NCBI GenBank assembly: GCA_946220775.1
Contig: CAMIFC010000002.1
Location: 184,848 to 248,847, forward strand
Length of the DNA stretch: 64,000 bases
Direction of reading: 5' to 3'
Source: an uncultured Corynebacterium sp.
Lineage (GTDB): Bacteria > Actinomycetota > Actinomycetes > Mycobacteriales > Mycobacteriaceae
Shown: positions 47,489-55,382 of the stretch, piece after piece
Position numbering within the stretch: position 1 is the stretch's first letter
How the letters are laid out: the number at the start of each line of letters is the position of its first letter
Translations under genes and position numbers: made by a program
The notes under the pieces: model-generated
The model's input: the letters and a program-made list of their open reading frames with translations, nothing else
Database searches by the model: none
Told to the model about the DNA's origin: nothing

Positions 47489-49180
47489 TTAGTCGGCGAC
47501 TAGCGGCTCCATCGTCAGGTTCGGGTACTCCTTCTCGATGAAGGACAGGCGCCACTTATCACCGAACAATGCAATCAATTCGCCGTCGCCTCGGTGGAAG
47601 ATTTCGACGCTACGCTGGCGTCCTAATTCCTCTGCAGACGCTTCGTCGGTGCGGCGGGCGACGGAGTAGGGGATGGGCTCCGTGACGGTCTCGACGTTGT
47701 ACTCGTGCTCCATGCGGCCTTGCATGACCTCGAACTGCATAGGACCCACCGCGGCCATGACTGGTGCGGCATCGCCACGCAGGTCGTTGCGCAGGATCTG
47801 CACCACGCCCTCGGATTCCAGCTGCTCCAGCGCCTTGCGGAACTGCTTGTACTTGCCCAGGGACTTGGCACGCAGCGTGCGGAAGTGCTCCGGCGCGAAC
47901 TGTGGCATCGGCGGGAACTGCACCTTTTTACCGGTGTAGATCGTGTCGCCGGGAGCCAACGCGCCCGCGTTCACGAGGCCAATGATGTCCCCGGGATAGG
48001 CGGTTTCCACGGTTTCGCGGGTGCGACCGAACATGGTCAGCGCGTGCTTGGAGGAGAACGTCCGCCCGGATTGCGCGTGCGTGACCTGCATGCCGCGGTC
48101 GAATTCTCCAGAGACGATGCGCATGAACGCCAACCGGTCGCGGTGGTGCGTATCCATGCCGGCCTGCACCTTGAACACCACGCCGGAGAACTCGTCGTCC
48201 GTGTCTCGGAATTCCTGCACGGCAGTCGAGGCGCCGGTGGTCTCCAGCACCTTCGGATCGGACGCCCGCCCGGCCGGCGCTGGTGCCAGCTCGCAGAGCG
48301 TGTCGAGAATCTGGTGCACACCAAAGTTCAGCATCGCCGACGCGAAAATCAACGGGGACGTCACACACTGCAAGTACAACTCTTGGTCATGCAATGCACC
48401 GTCAGCGGCGAGCAGTTCAGCTTCCTCCGCGGCGGTCTCCCAGGTGTCTTCCTCCTTCGCCAGGGCATCGTCGGGTGAGTAGTGCTCCTCCGGGGCGATG
48501 GTGGAACCACCTGCGGTGCGGATGAAGTGGATATATTCCTCGGCCTCGCCGTCGTCGTTGATTCGCGCCAATCCACGGAAGTCGCCAGCCTCACCGACAG
48601 GCCAGAACAGTGGCGTGGGCTGTAGGTCGATTTCGTTAACGATTTCCTCAACCAGATCCAGCGGATCACGACCCGGTCGGTCCCACTTGTTGATTACGGT
48701 GATGATCGGCAAGCCACGTGCCTTACACACCCGGAACAGCTTCAGCGTCTGAGGCTCCAGGCCCTTAGCGCCGTCAACCAGCATCACCGCAGCATCGACC
48801 GCGGAAAGCACGCGGTAGGTGTCCTCGGAAAAGTCTGCGTGGCCTGGGGTATCGACCAGGTTGATCATGTAGGGGTCGCCCTCATGACCAGCCGGTGCGT
48901 ACTCGAACTGCAAAGCGGAGGACGCGACCGAGATGCCGCGGTCCTTTTCCATATCCATCCAGTCCGAGACAGTGGACTTGCGTCCTGCCTTTCCGTGGAC
49001 CGCACCGGCCTCTTGGATCGCGCGGGCGTGCAGTGCCAACGCTTCGGTGAGCGTGGACTTACCAGCGTCTGGGTGGGCAATCACGGCGAAGGTGCGGCGA
49101 TGCTGAGCTTCGCGTTGGGTCTCCGACAAGGAACCCGGGCGGTGGCCCGTGGCAGGCGAGGTGGGGGAGGAAGAACTCAT
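47489..49180 (-). CDS. prfC: Peptide chain release factor 3
   Basis: A 563-residue translational GTPase that recycles class I release factors. G1 is IAHPDAGKSTLTEAL, G3 is DTPGHADFSEDTYR, G4 is NKWDRPG. Domain II starts with VFKVQAGMDTHHRDRLAFMRIVSG; the C-terminal RF3-specific domain includes VGPMQFEVMQGRMEHEYNVET. A 20-residue Ser/Pro-rich N-terminus precedes the G domain. It is transcribed alone and diverges from the membrane protein gene at 49285. Confidence 0.94.
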   Translation of the reverse strand: MSSSSPTSPATGHRPGSLSETQREAQHRRTFAVIAHPDAGKSTLTEALALHARAIQEAGAVHGKAGRKSTVSDWMDMEKDRGISVASSALQFEYAPAGHEGDPYMINLVDTPGHADFSEDTYRVLSAVDAAVMLVDGAKGLEPQTLKLFRVCKARGLPIITVINKWDRPGRDPLDLVEEIVNEIDLQPTPLFWPVGEAGDFRGLARINDDGEAEEYIHFIRTAGGSTIAPEEHYSPDDALAKEEDTWETAAEEAELLAADGALHDQELYLQCVTSPLIFASAMLNFGVHQILDTLCELAPAPAGRASDPKVLETTGASTAVQEFRDTDDEFSGVVFKVQAGMDTHHRDRLAFMRIVSGEFDRGMQVTHAQSGRTFSSKHALTMFGRTRETVETAYPGDIIGLVNAGALAPGDTIYTGKKVQFPPMPQFAPEHFRTLRAKSLGKYKQFRKALEQLESEGVVQILRNDLRGDAAPVMAAVGPMQFEVMQGRMEHEYNVETVTEPIPYSVARRTDEASAEELGRQRSVEIFHRGDGELIALFGDKWRLSFIEKEYPNLTMEPLVAD

Positions 49181-49284
49181 GACTCACCACATTAGTTGGC
49201 TTTCGCCCTGCACCCTCAATTGGTCAACGGTCGGCGCAACGGTCGGCGCTTCAACTGTCTTAATGAATCATTAGGATGGTTCCC

Positions 49285-50364
49285 ATGGGCAGCCCAGAAA
49301 CCAAATACATCGCGGTCGACATCGTCGTGCCGACGCTCGTCACGATTGTGCTGTTTTTCCTGATTTGGTCCACGCTGCGATTGCTGCTGGTGATGTCCTC
49401 GGAGGACTCGATGCTCGGGGTGAAGATCCCGCAGGTCAAGAGGCTCAACCCGGTCGTGCTCGCGGCAAAGTCGAATTTCAAGAAGCGCAACACCCGCGTG
49501 CTGGTCATCTTCATTGTCCTCATGGGCGTGGCCATGTACTACGAAAACCGCACCCTCGTGGTGATTGCCTCCGATGTATTGCCGGTTCTGCAGATCCTCG
49601 CCGGATTCGTGTTTTGGTTCCAAGGCCGACATGCGATCCGCGCCGAGCGCAAAGCATCGAAGTGGTGGCTGATCGGCAACACCGAGGAGCTCCGCGAAGC
49701 TGAGGAAGCCTCCAGCATCCATTCGGCGTCCAAATCCGCGCGGGATCAGTTCGCCTACCAGCAGGAAGAGCCGCACACCGTCCCGCGCTCCTATGACCAG
49801 CTGGTTTACCCCAAGCCTGCCGGCTGGTTGTTCATCGCGGCGTTTGCGGTCACCGTCGTCGGGTCGTATATTCTCTGGATTTCTTGGGACGCCATCCCGG
49901 ACCCACTGCCGTCCTACCGAAAGATGTTCGGAATCGAAGCAGGGATTAAAGCCAAAACCGCTTGGAATGTCTTCTGGCTGCCATTGGCCGCAGGGCTGAC
50001 TGGCCTGCTGACCTTCCTCGGCTCCTATTGGCTCAGCTTCGTGAAACCTAAGTCGAAGTCAGATTCCTCAAAGAATCCCGCTGCCGCTAGCGCCGGAATT
50101 AGGGGACTGCAGGCCGGGCTCGGAATGCTGACACTTGTGACCATGGCGATGCTGAACCTCATCGCCATGGCAGGCGTTCTGCCAGATCTCCAAGACCACC
50201 GAGAACTGCTCGTCCGCATCGGGGTTGTCGGTTTCCTCGCGGGAATAGTTGGGCTGGCCATCATGATCGTGGTGCCTATGAATAAGGTAAGGATGACGTC
50301 CGAAAAAAAGGGAAGAAGGACACAACAGGGGGTGGAATCCCACTTTTCCTCGCTGGGCAATTAG
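49285..50364 (+). CDS. Multi-spanning membrane protein of unknown function
   Basis: A 359-residue protein with about seven hydrophobic helices. The first is IVVPTLVTIVLFFLIWSTLRLLLVM, a pair follows at about 75-115 and others at 180-205, 235-260, 285-305 and 320-345. The extracytoplasmic segment SWDAIPDPLPSYRKMFG resembles the loop in DUF1648-type proteins. A Ser/Lys-rich cytoplasmic stretch precedes the last helices. The ATG at 49285 is preferred because AGGA lies eight bases upstream. A motif variant with seven A residues lies at 50294. No function is proposed. Confidence 0.7.
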   Translation: MGSPETKYIAVDIVVPTLVTIVLFFLIWSTLRLLLVMSSEDSMLGVKIPQVKRLNPVVLAAKSNFKKRNTRVLVIFIVLMGVAMYYENRTLVVIASDVLPVLQILAGFVFWFQGRHAIRAERKASKWWLIGNTEELREAEEASSIHSASKSARDQFAYQQEEPHTVPRSYDQLVYPKPAGWLFIAAFAVTVVGSYILWISWDAIPDPLPSYRKMFGIEAGIKAKTAWNVFWLPLAAGLTGLLTFLGSYWLSFVKPKSKSDSSKNPAAASAGIRGLQAGLGMLTLVTMAMLNLIAMAGVLPDLQDHRELLVRIGVVGFLAGIVGLAIMIVVPMNKVRMTSEKKGRRTQQGVESHFSSLGN

Positions 50365-50410
50365 GGTATTGGGTGGATTGAATACCTACCCCTAACAACT
50401 TGGAGGTCAC

Positions 50411-51904
50411 ATGTCCGCTTCTGCAACGAACAACGCCCACACCGGTGAGCAGAATGACTGGAACGAACGCGTCGTCCTAGCCGAGAAAATGATCCCGCTG
50501 CTGGGCCAGCTGCGCCGGGAGAAGAACGTCGTTACGAGCATCTACGGCCGCCAGCTTGTCAACGCCGCGGAAACGGACATCATCAAGCGTCACCGCTTCG
50601 CACGCCGCATCACCGACAAGCTGCTGCCACTGGAGCACACCCTGCCAATCCTGGAACGCCTCGTCACCATGGACATCAACACGGTGTCCATCGACCTGGG
50701 CGCACTGGCAACCAAGTTCGCCGACCAGGGCGGGGACTTCGACAGCGAGGAGCTCGACAAGTTCCTGGAGACCGAGCTCGCCGATGCGATCGGCAAGGGC
50801 AAGGACATCAAGAAGACGGATGTCGTGCTGTACGGCTTCGGTCGCATCGGCCGCCTGCTGGCCCGCATCCTGATCGCCCAGCAGTCGAGCACGGCTGGTC
50901 CACAGCTGCGAGCCATTGTCGTCCGCAAGAACAGCGACGACGACCTGCAGAAGCGCGCTAACCTGCTGCGCCGCGACTCCGTGCACGGCAGCTTCAACGG
51001 CACGATCAACGTCGATGCCGACAAGAACATCATCTGGGCCAACGGCACCCCAATCCAGGTGATTTACTCCAACGACCCAGCAAGCGTGGACTACACCGAG
51101 TACGGCATCAACGACGCACTCGTGGTGGACAACACCGGCCGCTGGCGCGACCGTGAGGGCCTGGGACTGCACCTGCAGGCCAAGGGCGTTGCACGCGTGC
51201 TGCTGACCGCGCCGGGCAAGGGTGACATCAAGAACCTCGTCTACGGCATCAACAACGGCGACGTGGACCTGAACGACGACGCCGACCGCATCCTGTCCGC
51301 TGCTTCCTGCACGACCAACGGCATCACCCCAGTGCTGAAGGTCGTCAACGACAAGTGGGGCGTGGAGCACGGCCACGTCGAGACGGTTCACGCGTTCACC
51401 AACGACCAGAACCTGATCGACAACTTCCACAAGGGCGAGCGCCGCGGCCGCGCAGCAACGCTGAACATGGTGCTGACCGAAACCGGTGCAGCCAAGGCCG
51501 TGTCCAAGGCACTGCCAGAGTTCGAAGGCAAGCTGACCGGTAACGCCATCCGCGTTCCAACCCCAGATGTGTCCATGGCAGTGCTGAACCTCAACATGTC
51601 CCGCGAGGTGACGAAGGAAGAGGTCAACCACTACCTGCGCGAGGTTTCGCTGGTCTCCGAGCTGCGTCAGCAGGTCGACTACATCGATTCGCCAGAGGTC
51701 GTTTCCACGGACTTTGTGGGTTCCAAGCACGCCGGAGTGGTTGATGGCCGCGCGACGATCGCCAGCGGCAAGAACCTGGTGCTGTACGTGTGGTACGACA
51801 ACGAGTTCGGCTACTCCAGCCAGGTCGTTCGCATCATTGAGCAGCTGGTTGGCGCTCGTCAGGAGATCCTGCCGAAGCGCAAGACCCTGGCTGAGCTGGG
51901 CTAG
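50411..51904 (+). CDS. gapX: Long-form glyceraldehyde-3-phosphate dehydrogenase (GapX/GapB type)
   Basis: A 497-residue GAPDH. About 130 extra N-terminal residues (including VLAEKMIPLLGQLRREKNVVTSIYGRQLVNA) precede the Rossmann fold (VLYGFGRIGRLLARIL). The catalytic Cys is in LSAASCTTNGITPVLKV, with HAFTNDQNLIDN, RRGRAATLNMV and YVWYDNEFGYSSQV following. This extended form is the second corynebacterial GAPDH, usually assigned to gluconeogenesis with NADP preference. Codon use is highly biased to C/G third positions, suggesting good expression. No neighbour shares its pathway. Confidence 0.92.
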   Translation: MSASATNNAHTGEQNDWNERVVLAEKMIPLLGQLRREKNVVTSIYGRQLVNAAETDIIKRHRFARRITDKLLPLEHTLPILERLVTMDINTVSIDLGALATKFADQGGDFDSEELDKFLETELADAIGKGKDIKKTDVVLYGFGRIGRLLARILIAQQSSTAGPQLRAIVVRKNSDDDLQKRANLLRRDSVHGSFNGTINVDADKNIIWANGTPIQVIYSNDPASVDYTEYGINDALVVDNTGRWRDREGLGLHLQAKGVARVLLTAPGKGDIKNLVYGINNGDVDLNDDADRILSAASCTTNGITPVLKVVNDKWGVEHGHVETVHAFTNDQNLIDNFHKGERRGRAATLNMVLTETGAAKAVSKALPEFEGKLTGNAIRVPTPDVSMAVLNLNMSREVTKEEVNHYLREVSLVSELRQQVDYIDSPEVVSTDFVGSKHAGVVDGRATIASGKNLVLYVWYDNEFGYSSQVVRIIEQLVGARQEILPKRKTLAELG

Positions 51905-52044
51905 GTTTCGCTGAGGCTGGGGTGTGGCCGGGTTAGCGTCCTAGCTGGGCGCCGATGACCCGGCCGCGCGGCCGCACGGTCGCACACTGCGCAGGGCCGG
52001 TGACCCCCTGGCTGCACGGCTGCACGCCGCGCCGATACCGTCGG

Positions 52045-52716
52045 CTAGCGACTCCGCCCGTGGATTTCGTTTTGCGCAATCGCAACGCCGCGGGTGACGA
52101 TGAGCCGCGCGGCGTCGGCGGCGTCCCCAAGCGCAACAGGAAGCCATTCGGTTTCCTGCTTGCTAAACGGCTTGAGCACGAAGCTCGCCGCATCCATTCG
52201 CCCTGGTGGGCGACCGATTCCCATGCGAATCCGCACGTAATCGCGCGTCCCGAGCGCCTGGGTCGTGGACTTCAGCCCGTTATGGCCATTCTCCCCACCA
52301 CCGACTTTCACCCGCACCGCACTCGGGTCGAGATCGAGTTCATCGTGAATCACGATGACGTGCGCGGGCGGCACCTTGAAGAACTTCGCTAGCGCGCCGA
52401 TCGCCCCACCGGAGAGGTTCATGAAGCTGCGAGCCCTCGCGATAATCACGCTGGTGTCGCCGAATCGCGTCTGACAGATCAGCGAGTTCGTCCGTTTGTG
52501 CTGGCTCAGCGTGCCCGGCATGGGCGTGAGGTCGTCGAGCAGCTCATCGACGGCCATGTATCCGATGTTGTGGCGCGTCGTTTCATACTGCGCCCCCGGG
52601 TTGCCCAATCCGACGATCAACCACGGTCCGTTTCCCGGCCCCTTCTTTTCGGACGCCAACCCGGCCCCACCTTTCTCATCCCTGGAGGATTTCTTTCTTC
52701 CAAACACAGTGACCAT
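52045..52716 (-). CDS. pth: Peptidyl-tRNA hydrolase
   Basis: A 223-residue Pth that releases peptides from stalled peptidyl-tRNA. The core begins WLIVGLGNPGAQYETTRHNIGYMAVDEL with the catalytic His, and has FMNLSGGAIGALAKFF, HDELDLDPSAVRVKVGGGENGHNGLKS and RMGIGRPPGRMDAASFVL. I place the start at the ATG at 52716, giving a 30-residue lead. The frame runs back to 52878 through a 27-bp tandem repeat and into a 25-bp inverted repeat, which is unlikely coding; 52740 is another option. Two motif copies lie nearby (52651; variant 51934). Confidence 0.9.
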   Translation of the reverse strand: MVTVFGRKKSSRDEKGGAGLASEKKGPGNGPWLIVGLGNPGAQYETTRHNIGYMAVDELLDDLTPMPGTLSQHKRTNSLICQTRFGDTSVIIARARSFMNLSGGAIGALAKFFKVPPAHVIVIHDELDLDPSAVRVKVGGGENGHNGLKSTTQALGTRDYVRIRMGIGRPPGRMDAASFVLKPFSKQETEWLPVALGDAADAARLIVTRGVAIAQNEIHGRSR

Positions 52717-52780
52717 CTTCGCATATGCGTGCTGTCTCATGCCCCGCCGCACTATGCCCACCCCGTTGGCTGGCTCCGCC

Positions 52781-52861
52781 GACCCGCCGTCCGACCCCTT
52801 GCTGCGCGACCCGCCGTCCGACCCCTTGCTGCGCGACCCGCCGTCGGGCCCCTTGCCGCGC
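52781..52861. repeat. 27-bp tandem repeat, three copies, just upstream of pth
   Basis: Units at 52781-52807 and 52808-52834 are identical; the third (52835-52861) differs at a few bases. The unit begins GACCCGCCGTCC. If the pth frame started at 52878 the repeat would be translated as a nine-residue unit (GSRSKGSDG). It is probably non-coding and might vary in copy number between strains. Confidence 0.75.
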
Positions 52862-52864
52862 GAA

Positions 52865-52926
52865 CCTCGAAGTCCCAACCTCGAATAGGCCGGTTTTAGC
52901 CCCTATTCGAGGTCGGGACTTCGAGG
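52865..52926. repeat. 25-bp near-perfect inverted repeat upstream of pth
   Basis: Arms 52865-52889 and 52902-52926 are reverse complements with a single mismatch and a 12-nt loop. The stem would be one of the most stable in the window. No U tract follows either side, so it is not a classical terminator; a mobile or small repeat element end, or an RNA processing signal, are possible. Confidence 0.7.
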
Positions 52927-53113
52927 TAGGTCTTGTGAAGCGGTTTGGGTCGGCGGGAGACCTCAGGTTGTGGGAAATCTGGAACGGATCGGGCAGGAGA
53001 TCGCCGCCAATACCGGCCGGAGCACATATTCGGAAATAGGAAGCTGGCAGTCGCCAACCGGAGGAAGACCAACAGGGGAGAAGTCAACGGGGTAAAAGCC
53101 AGCAAAGAGTTCA
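52927..53113. other. Intergenic stretch between the inverted repeat and the rplY terminator
   Basis: No gene or known RNA is seen. With the two repeats above and the terminator at 53124, this makes up the gap of about 480 bp between pth and rplY. Confidence 0.5.
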
Positions 53114-53123
53114 GAAAAGGGGA

Positions 53124-53159
53124 ACCCCTGGCCACCGAATCAAACGGTGACCAGGGGGT
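53124..53159 (-). terminator. Intrinsic terminator of rplY
   Basis: On the minus strand a stem of about 14 bp (ACCCCCTGG half with CCAGGGGTT half, one mismatch) is followed by CCCCTTTTCTG. It lies about 40 bp beyond the rplY stop. Confidence 0.75.
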
Positions 53160-53198
53160 AACCAGGCGTAGCCTTCCTAGAGGGAAGAAAAGAGGAGA

Positions 53199-53834
53199 TT
53201 ACTCCTCGTCGGAGCCCTCTTCTGCTGGAGCTGCATCGCCAGCAGCCTCTTCGCCCTCGGCTGCCTCGTCGTCTTCTGGCAGCTCCTCTTCCTCAGGCTC
53301 AACGATGTTGATGATGAGGGTGTCGCCTTCGGAAACCAGGGTTGCGTTGGATGGCATCTGGACGTCCTCAGCCAGGATCTGCTGACCGATCTCCATGCCC
53401 TCGATGGACAGGACGATCTCTTCTGGAATGTCCAGAACGTCAACCTCAAGCAGCAGCACGTCGGCGTCCTGAACAACCATTGCGCCTGGTGCAGGCTCGC
53501 CCTCGTGGATGACTGGGACCTCAACCTCGACGCGCTCGCCGCGCTTCACGTTGAGCAGGTCCAGGTGGTCGATGTCCAGGGTCAGGACGTTCTGGTCAAC
53601 AGCCTTCACCATGACCAGGTGATCCTGGCCGTCAACGTTGAGCTCGAACACAGCGTTGGAGCCCTCGTTACGAACCAGTGCGTGGATGTCAAGGGTGTCG
53701 ACGTGGACGTGCAGTGGGGCAAGGTCGTTGCCGTACACAACCAGTGGGACACGAGCGTCACGGCGCAGGCGACGGGAAGCGCCCTTACCGAACTCGGTGC
53801 GTTCGATACCTTGGATGCGAGTCAATTCAGCCAT
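53199..53834 (-). CDS. rplY: 50S ribosomal protein L25 / Ctc-type
   Basis: A 211-residue CTC-form L25, which binds 5S rRNA. The N-terminal L25 domain reads LTRIQGIERTEFGKGASRRLRRDARVPLVVYG; the C-terminal TL5-like domain contains VPVIHEGEPAPGAMVVQDADVLLLEVDVLDIPEEIVLSIEG. The last 35 residues are highly acidic (EEEELPEDDEAAEGEE). GGAGCAAT precedes the start. Upstream lie a terminator-like hairpin and a promoter that may form a leader or small RNA. Confidence 0.93.
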   Translation of the reverse strand: MAELTRIQGIERTEFGKGASRRLRRDARVPLVVYGNDLAPLHVHVDTLDIHALVRNEGSNAVFELNVDGQDHLVMVKAVDQNVLTLDIDHLDLLNVKRGERVEVEVPVIHEGEPAPGAMVVQDADVLLLEVDVLDIPEEIVLSIEGMEIGQQILAEDVQMPSNATLVSEGDTLIINIVEPEEEELPEDDEAAEGEEAAGDAAPAEEGSDEE

Positions 53835-53925
53835 GATTGCTCCTTACATAGTGTGAGGGCGTGGCCTCACGACTAACTAGTTTGAGTATTCGGGTGTGCG
53901 GTCGCCGCTCAATCCATGTGCCGGT

Positions 53926-53940
53926 TGGCGTCCTAAAAAA
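53926..53940 (+). repeat. Intergenic TGGCGTCC-A-tract motif copy
   Basis: TGGCGTCCTAAAAAA in the rplY-prs gap, next to the minus-strand hairpin at 53959. On the minus strand its T6 run follows that hairpin by 18 bases. Confidence 0.65.
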
Positions 53941-53958
53941 GACGGATGGCCGGAAATG

Positions 53959-53982
53959 AAAAAAGCCGCGGCGTCTCGCGGC
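53959..53982 (-). terminator. Intrinsic terminator on the minus strand upstream of rplY
   Basis: On the minus strand GCCGCG-AGACGC-CGCGGC is followed by six T residues. It stands 125 bp before the rplY start codon, so it either ends a small RNA or attenuates rplY. Confidence 0.75.
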
Positions 53983-54086
53983 GGGGTGGCCACCCGTACT
54001 CAACCTGTTCGATGTGCCGAAGCAGAGCTGTACTGGGTAGTTCGTCGCGCCGATAACGGTCAGCTTGCGCCGACCCTCGCCGAGAT
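53959..54086 (-). ncRNA. Candidate small RNA or rplY leader, about 128 nt
   Basis: On the minus strand an extended -10 box (TGTTAAAAT; TAAAAT at 54099-54094) lies 17 bp from TTAACC (54122-54117), a plausible sigma-70 promoter. Transcription from about 54086 would meet the terminator at 53959-53982. No start codon with a coding frame of note lies between. It is a prediction from promoter and terminator placement only; no known RNA family is recognised. Confidence 0.4.
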
Positions 54087-54093
54087 CATAGGC

Positions 54094-54122
54094 ATTTTAA
54101 CAGTTGCGGGGCGTTTGGTTAA
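54094..54122 (-). promoter_or_regulatory. Predicted minus-strand promoter for the rplY leader/small RNA
   Basis: -35 TTAACC (four of six matches) and extended -10 TGT-TAAAAT (five of six) with a 17-bp spacer, downstream of the prs terminator. Confidence 0.45.
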
Positions 54123-54173
54123 ATCCCTGACTCAGGAAAACCAAACCGTCGGCCGCGGAAAACCAAACAGAAA

Positions 54174-54197
54174 ACCCCAGCGCCGAAGCACTGGGGT
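54174..54197 (-). terminator. Intrinsic terminator after prs
   Basis: ACCCCAG (54174-54180) pairs with CTGGGGT (54191-54197). On the minus strand it is followed by TTTTCTGTTTGGTTTT. It lies 73 bp beyond the prs stop. Confidence 0.75.
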
Positions 54198-54269
54198 CAA
54201 CTATCGCGGTACCGGGGCGCCATCACGGCCACGGCTCAGTAGGTGCCGCGCCATCAGCGCCAGCACCGA

Positions 54270-55241
54270 TTATTCGAACAGCGTCGTGACCGAGCCGTTT
54301 TCGAAGATCTCGTGGATCGTCTTCGCCACCAGTGGCGCGACAGACAGGACAGTCAGGTTATCCCAGCCCTCCGTGCTCTGCGGCAGGGTGTCGGTCGTGA
54401 TGATCTCGCGGGCACCGCAGGCGCTCAGGCGTTCCCGGGCTGGGCCGGAGAACACGCCGTGGGTGGTGGCGATGATGACGTCCCCGGCACCGGCGTCCTT
54501 CAGAACCTGCACGGCGCCTGCGATGGTGCCGCCGGTATCGATCATGTCGTCGAGCAGCACGCAGGTGCGTCCCTCAACGTCGCCGACCACGCGGTTGGAC
54601 GTGACCTGGTTGGCCACATCGATGGAGCGGGTCTTGTGGATGAAGGCCAGTGGTGCGCCGCCCAGCTGGTTGGCCCACTTCTCGGATTCCTTCACACGAC
54701 CGGCGTCGGGGGAGACCACGCAGATGTTTTCCAGGCTGTAGTTCTTCTTTACATGGCCCGTGAGGATCGGCAGCGCGTGCATGTGATCGACTGGCCCGTC
54801 GAAGAAGCCCTGGATCTGATCGGTGTGCAGGTCGACGGAGACGATGCGGTCCGCACCAGCAGTCTTCAGCAGGTCAGCGACCATGCGGGCGGAGATTGGT
54901 TCGCGGCCGCGGTGCTTCTTGTCCTGGCGTGCGTAAGGGTAGAAAGGCAGGATCGCAGTGATGCGCTTTGCCGAGCCGCGCTTCAGCGCGTCGATCATCA
55001 GCAGTTGTTCCATCAGCCAGTCGTTCAGCGGCTGTGGGTGGGACTGCAGGACGAATGCGTCGGAGCCACGCACGGACTCCTCGAAGCGGACGAAGATTTC
55101 TCCGTTAGCGAAGTCTCGGGCGGTGGTGGGAGTCAGCTCCACTCCCAGTTCCCGTGCGACGGCCTTGCCGAGCTCCGGGTGAGCGCGGCCAGAGAAGAGC
55201 ATCAGATTCTTTTGGTTGTCGATCCAATGGGTGGTGGACAA
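54270..55241 (-). CDS. prs: Ribose-phosphate pyrophosphokinase
   Basis: A 323-residue PRPP synthetase that makes PRPP from ribose 5-phosphate and ATP for nucleotide, His, Trp and NAD synthesis. Visible are GEIFVRFEESVRGSDAFVLQS, LPFYPYARQDKKHRGREPISARMVADLL, VVSPDAGRVKESEKWA and the PRPP-binding VLLDDMIDTGGTIAGA. It lies downstream of glmU on the same strand, the standard order in Gram-positive bacteria, with 141 bp and a motif copy between them. Confidence 0.95.
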   Translation of the reverse strand: MSTTHWIDNQKNLMLFSGRAHPELGKAVARELGVELTPTTARDFANGEIFVRFEESVRGSDAFVLQSHPQPLNDWLMEQLLMIDALKRGSAKRITAILPFYPYARQDKKHRGREPISARMVADLLKTAGADRIVSVDLHTDQIQGFFDGPVDHMHALPILTGHVKKNYSLENICVVSPDAGRVKESEKWANQLGGAPLAFIHKTRSIDVANQVTSNRVVGDVEGRTCVLLDDMIDTGGTIAGAVQVLKDAGAGDVIIATTHGVFSGPARERLSACGAREIITTDTLPQSTEGWDNLTVLSVAPLVAKTIHEIFENGSVTTLFE

Positions 55242-55279
55242 GGGTCTGCCTTCCGAGGAGTCGGTTGTTGTTGCGTTTC

Positions 55280-55295
55280 TTTTTTAAGGACGCCA
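55280..55295 (-). repeat. Intergenic TGGCGTCC-A-tract motif copy, minus orientation
   Basis: The reverse complement reads TGGCGTCCTTAAAAAA, in the glmU-prs gap 39 bp before the prs start. Confidence 0.6.
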
Positions 55296-55382
55296 CCCTG
55301 CCTCCACACTTTCTCGCCGGGGCAGGGCGTACGTGGGTTCATGTTAATTGCCTGGCAATCAAAGAACCAATAACGGGGAATT

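Noticed and set aside
50477..51730. 417-codon open frame antisense to gapX
   Set aside because: It mirrors the strong codon bias of gapX and its translation is low-complexity Val/Gln/Asp-rich with no family features.
52945..53385. Plus-strand open frame overlapping the rplY terminator and 3' end
   Set aside because: It crosses a terminator and continues antisense to rplY; the peptide is basic and then low-complexity.
54243..55373. 376-codon open frame antisense to prs
   Set aside because: It overlaps the clearly real prs gene completely and its peptide has no recognisable domain.
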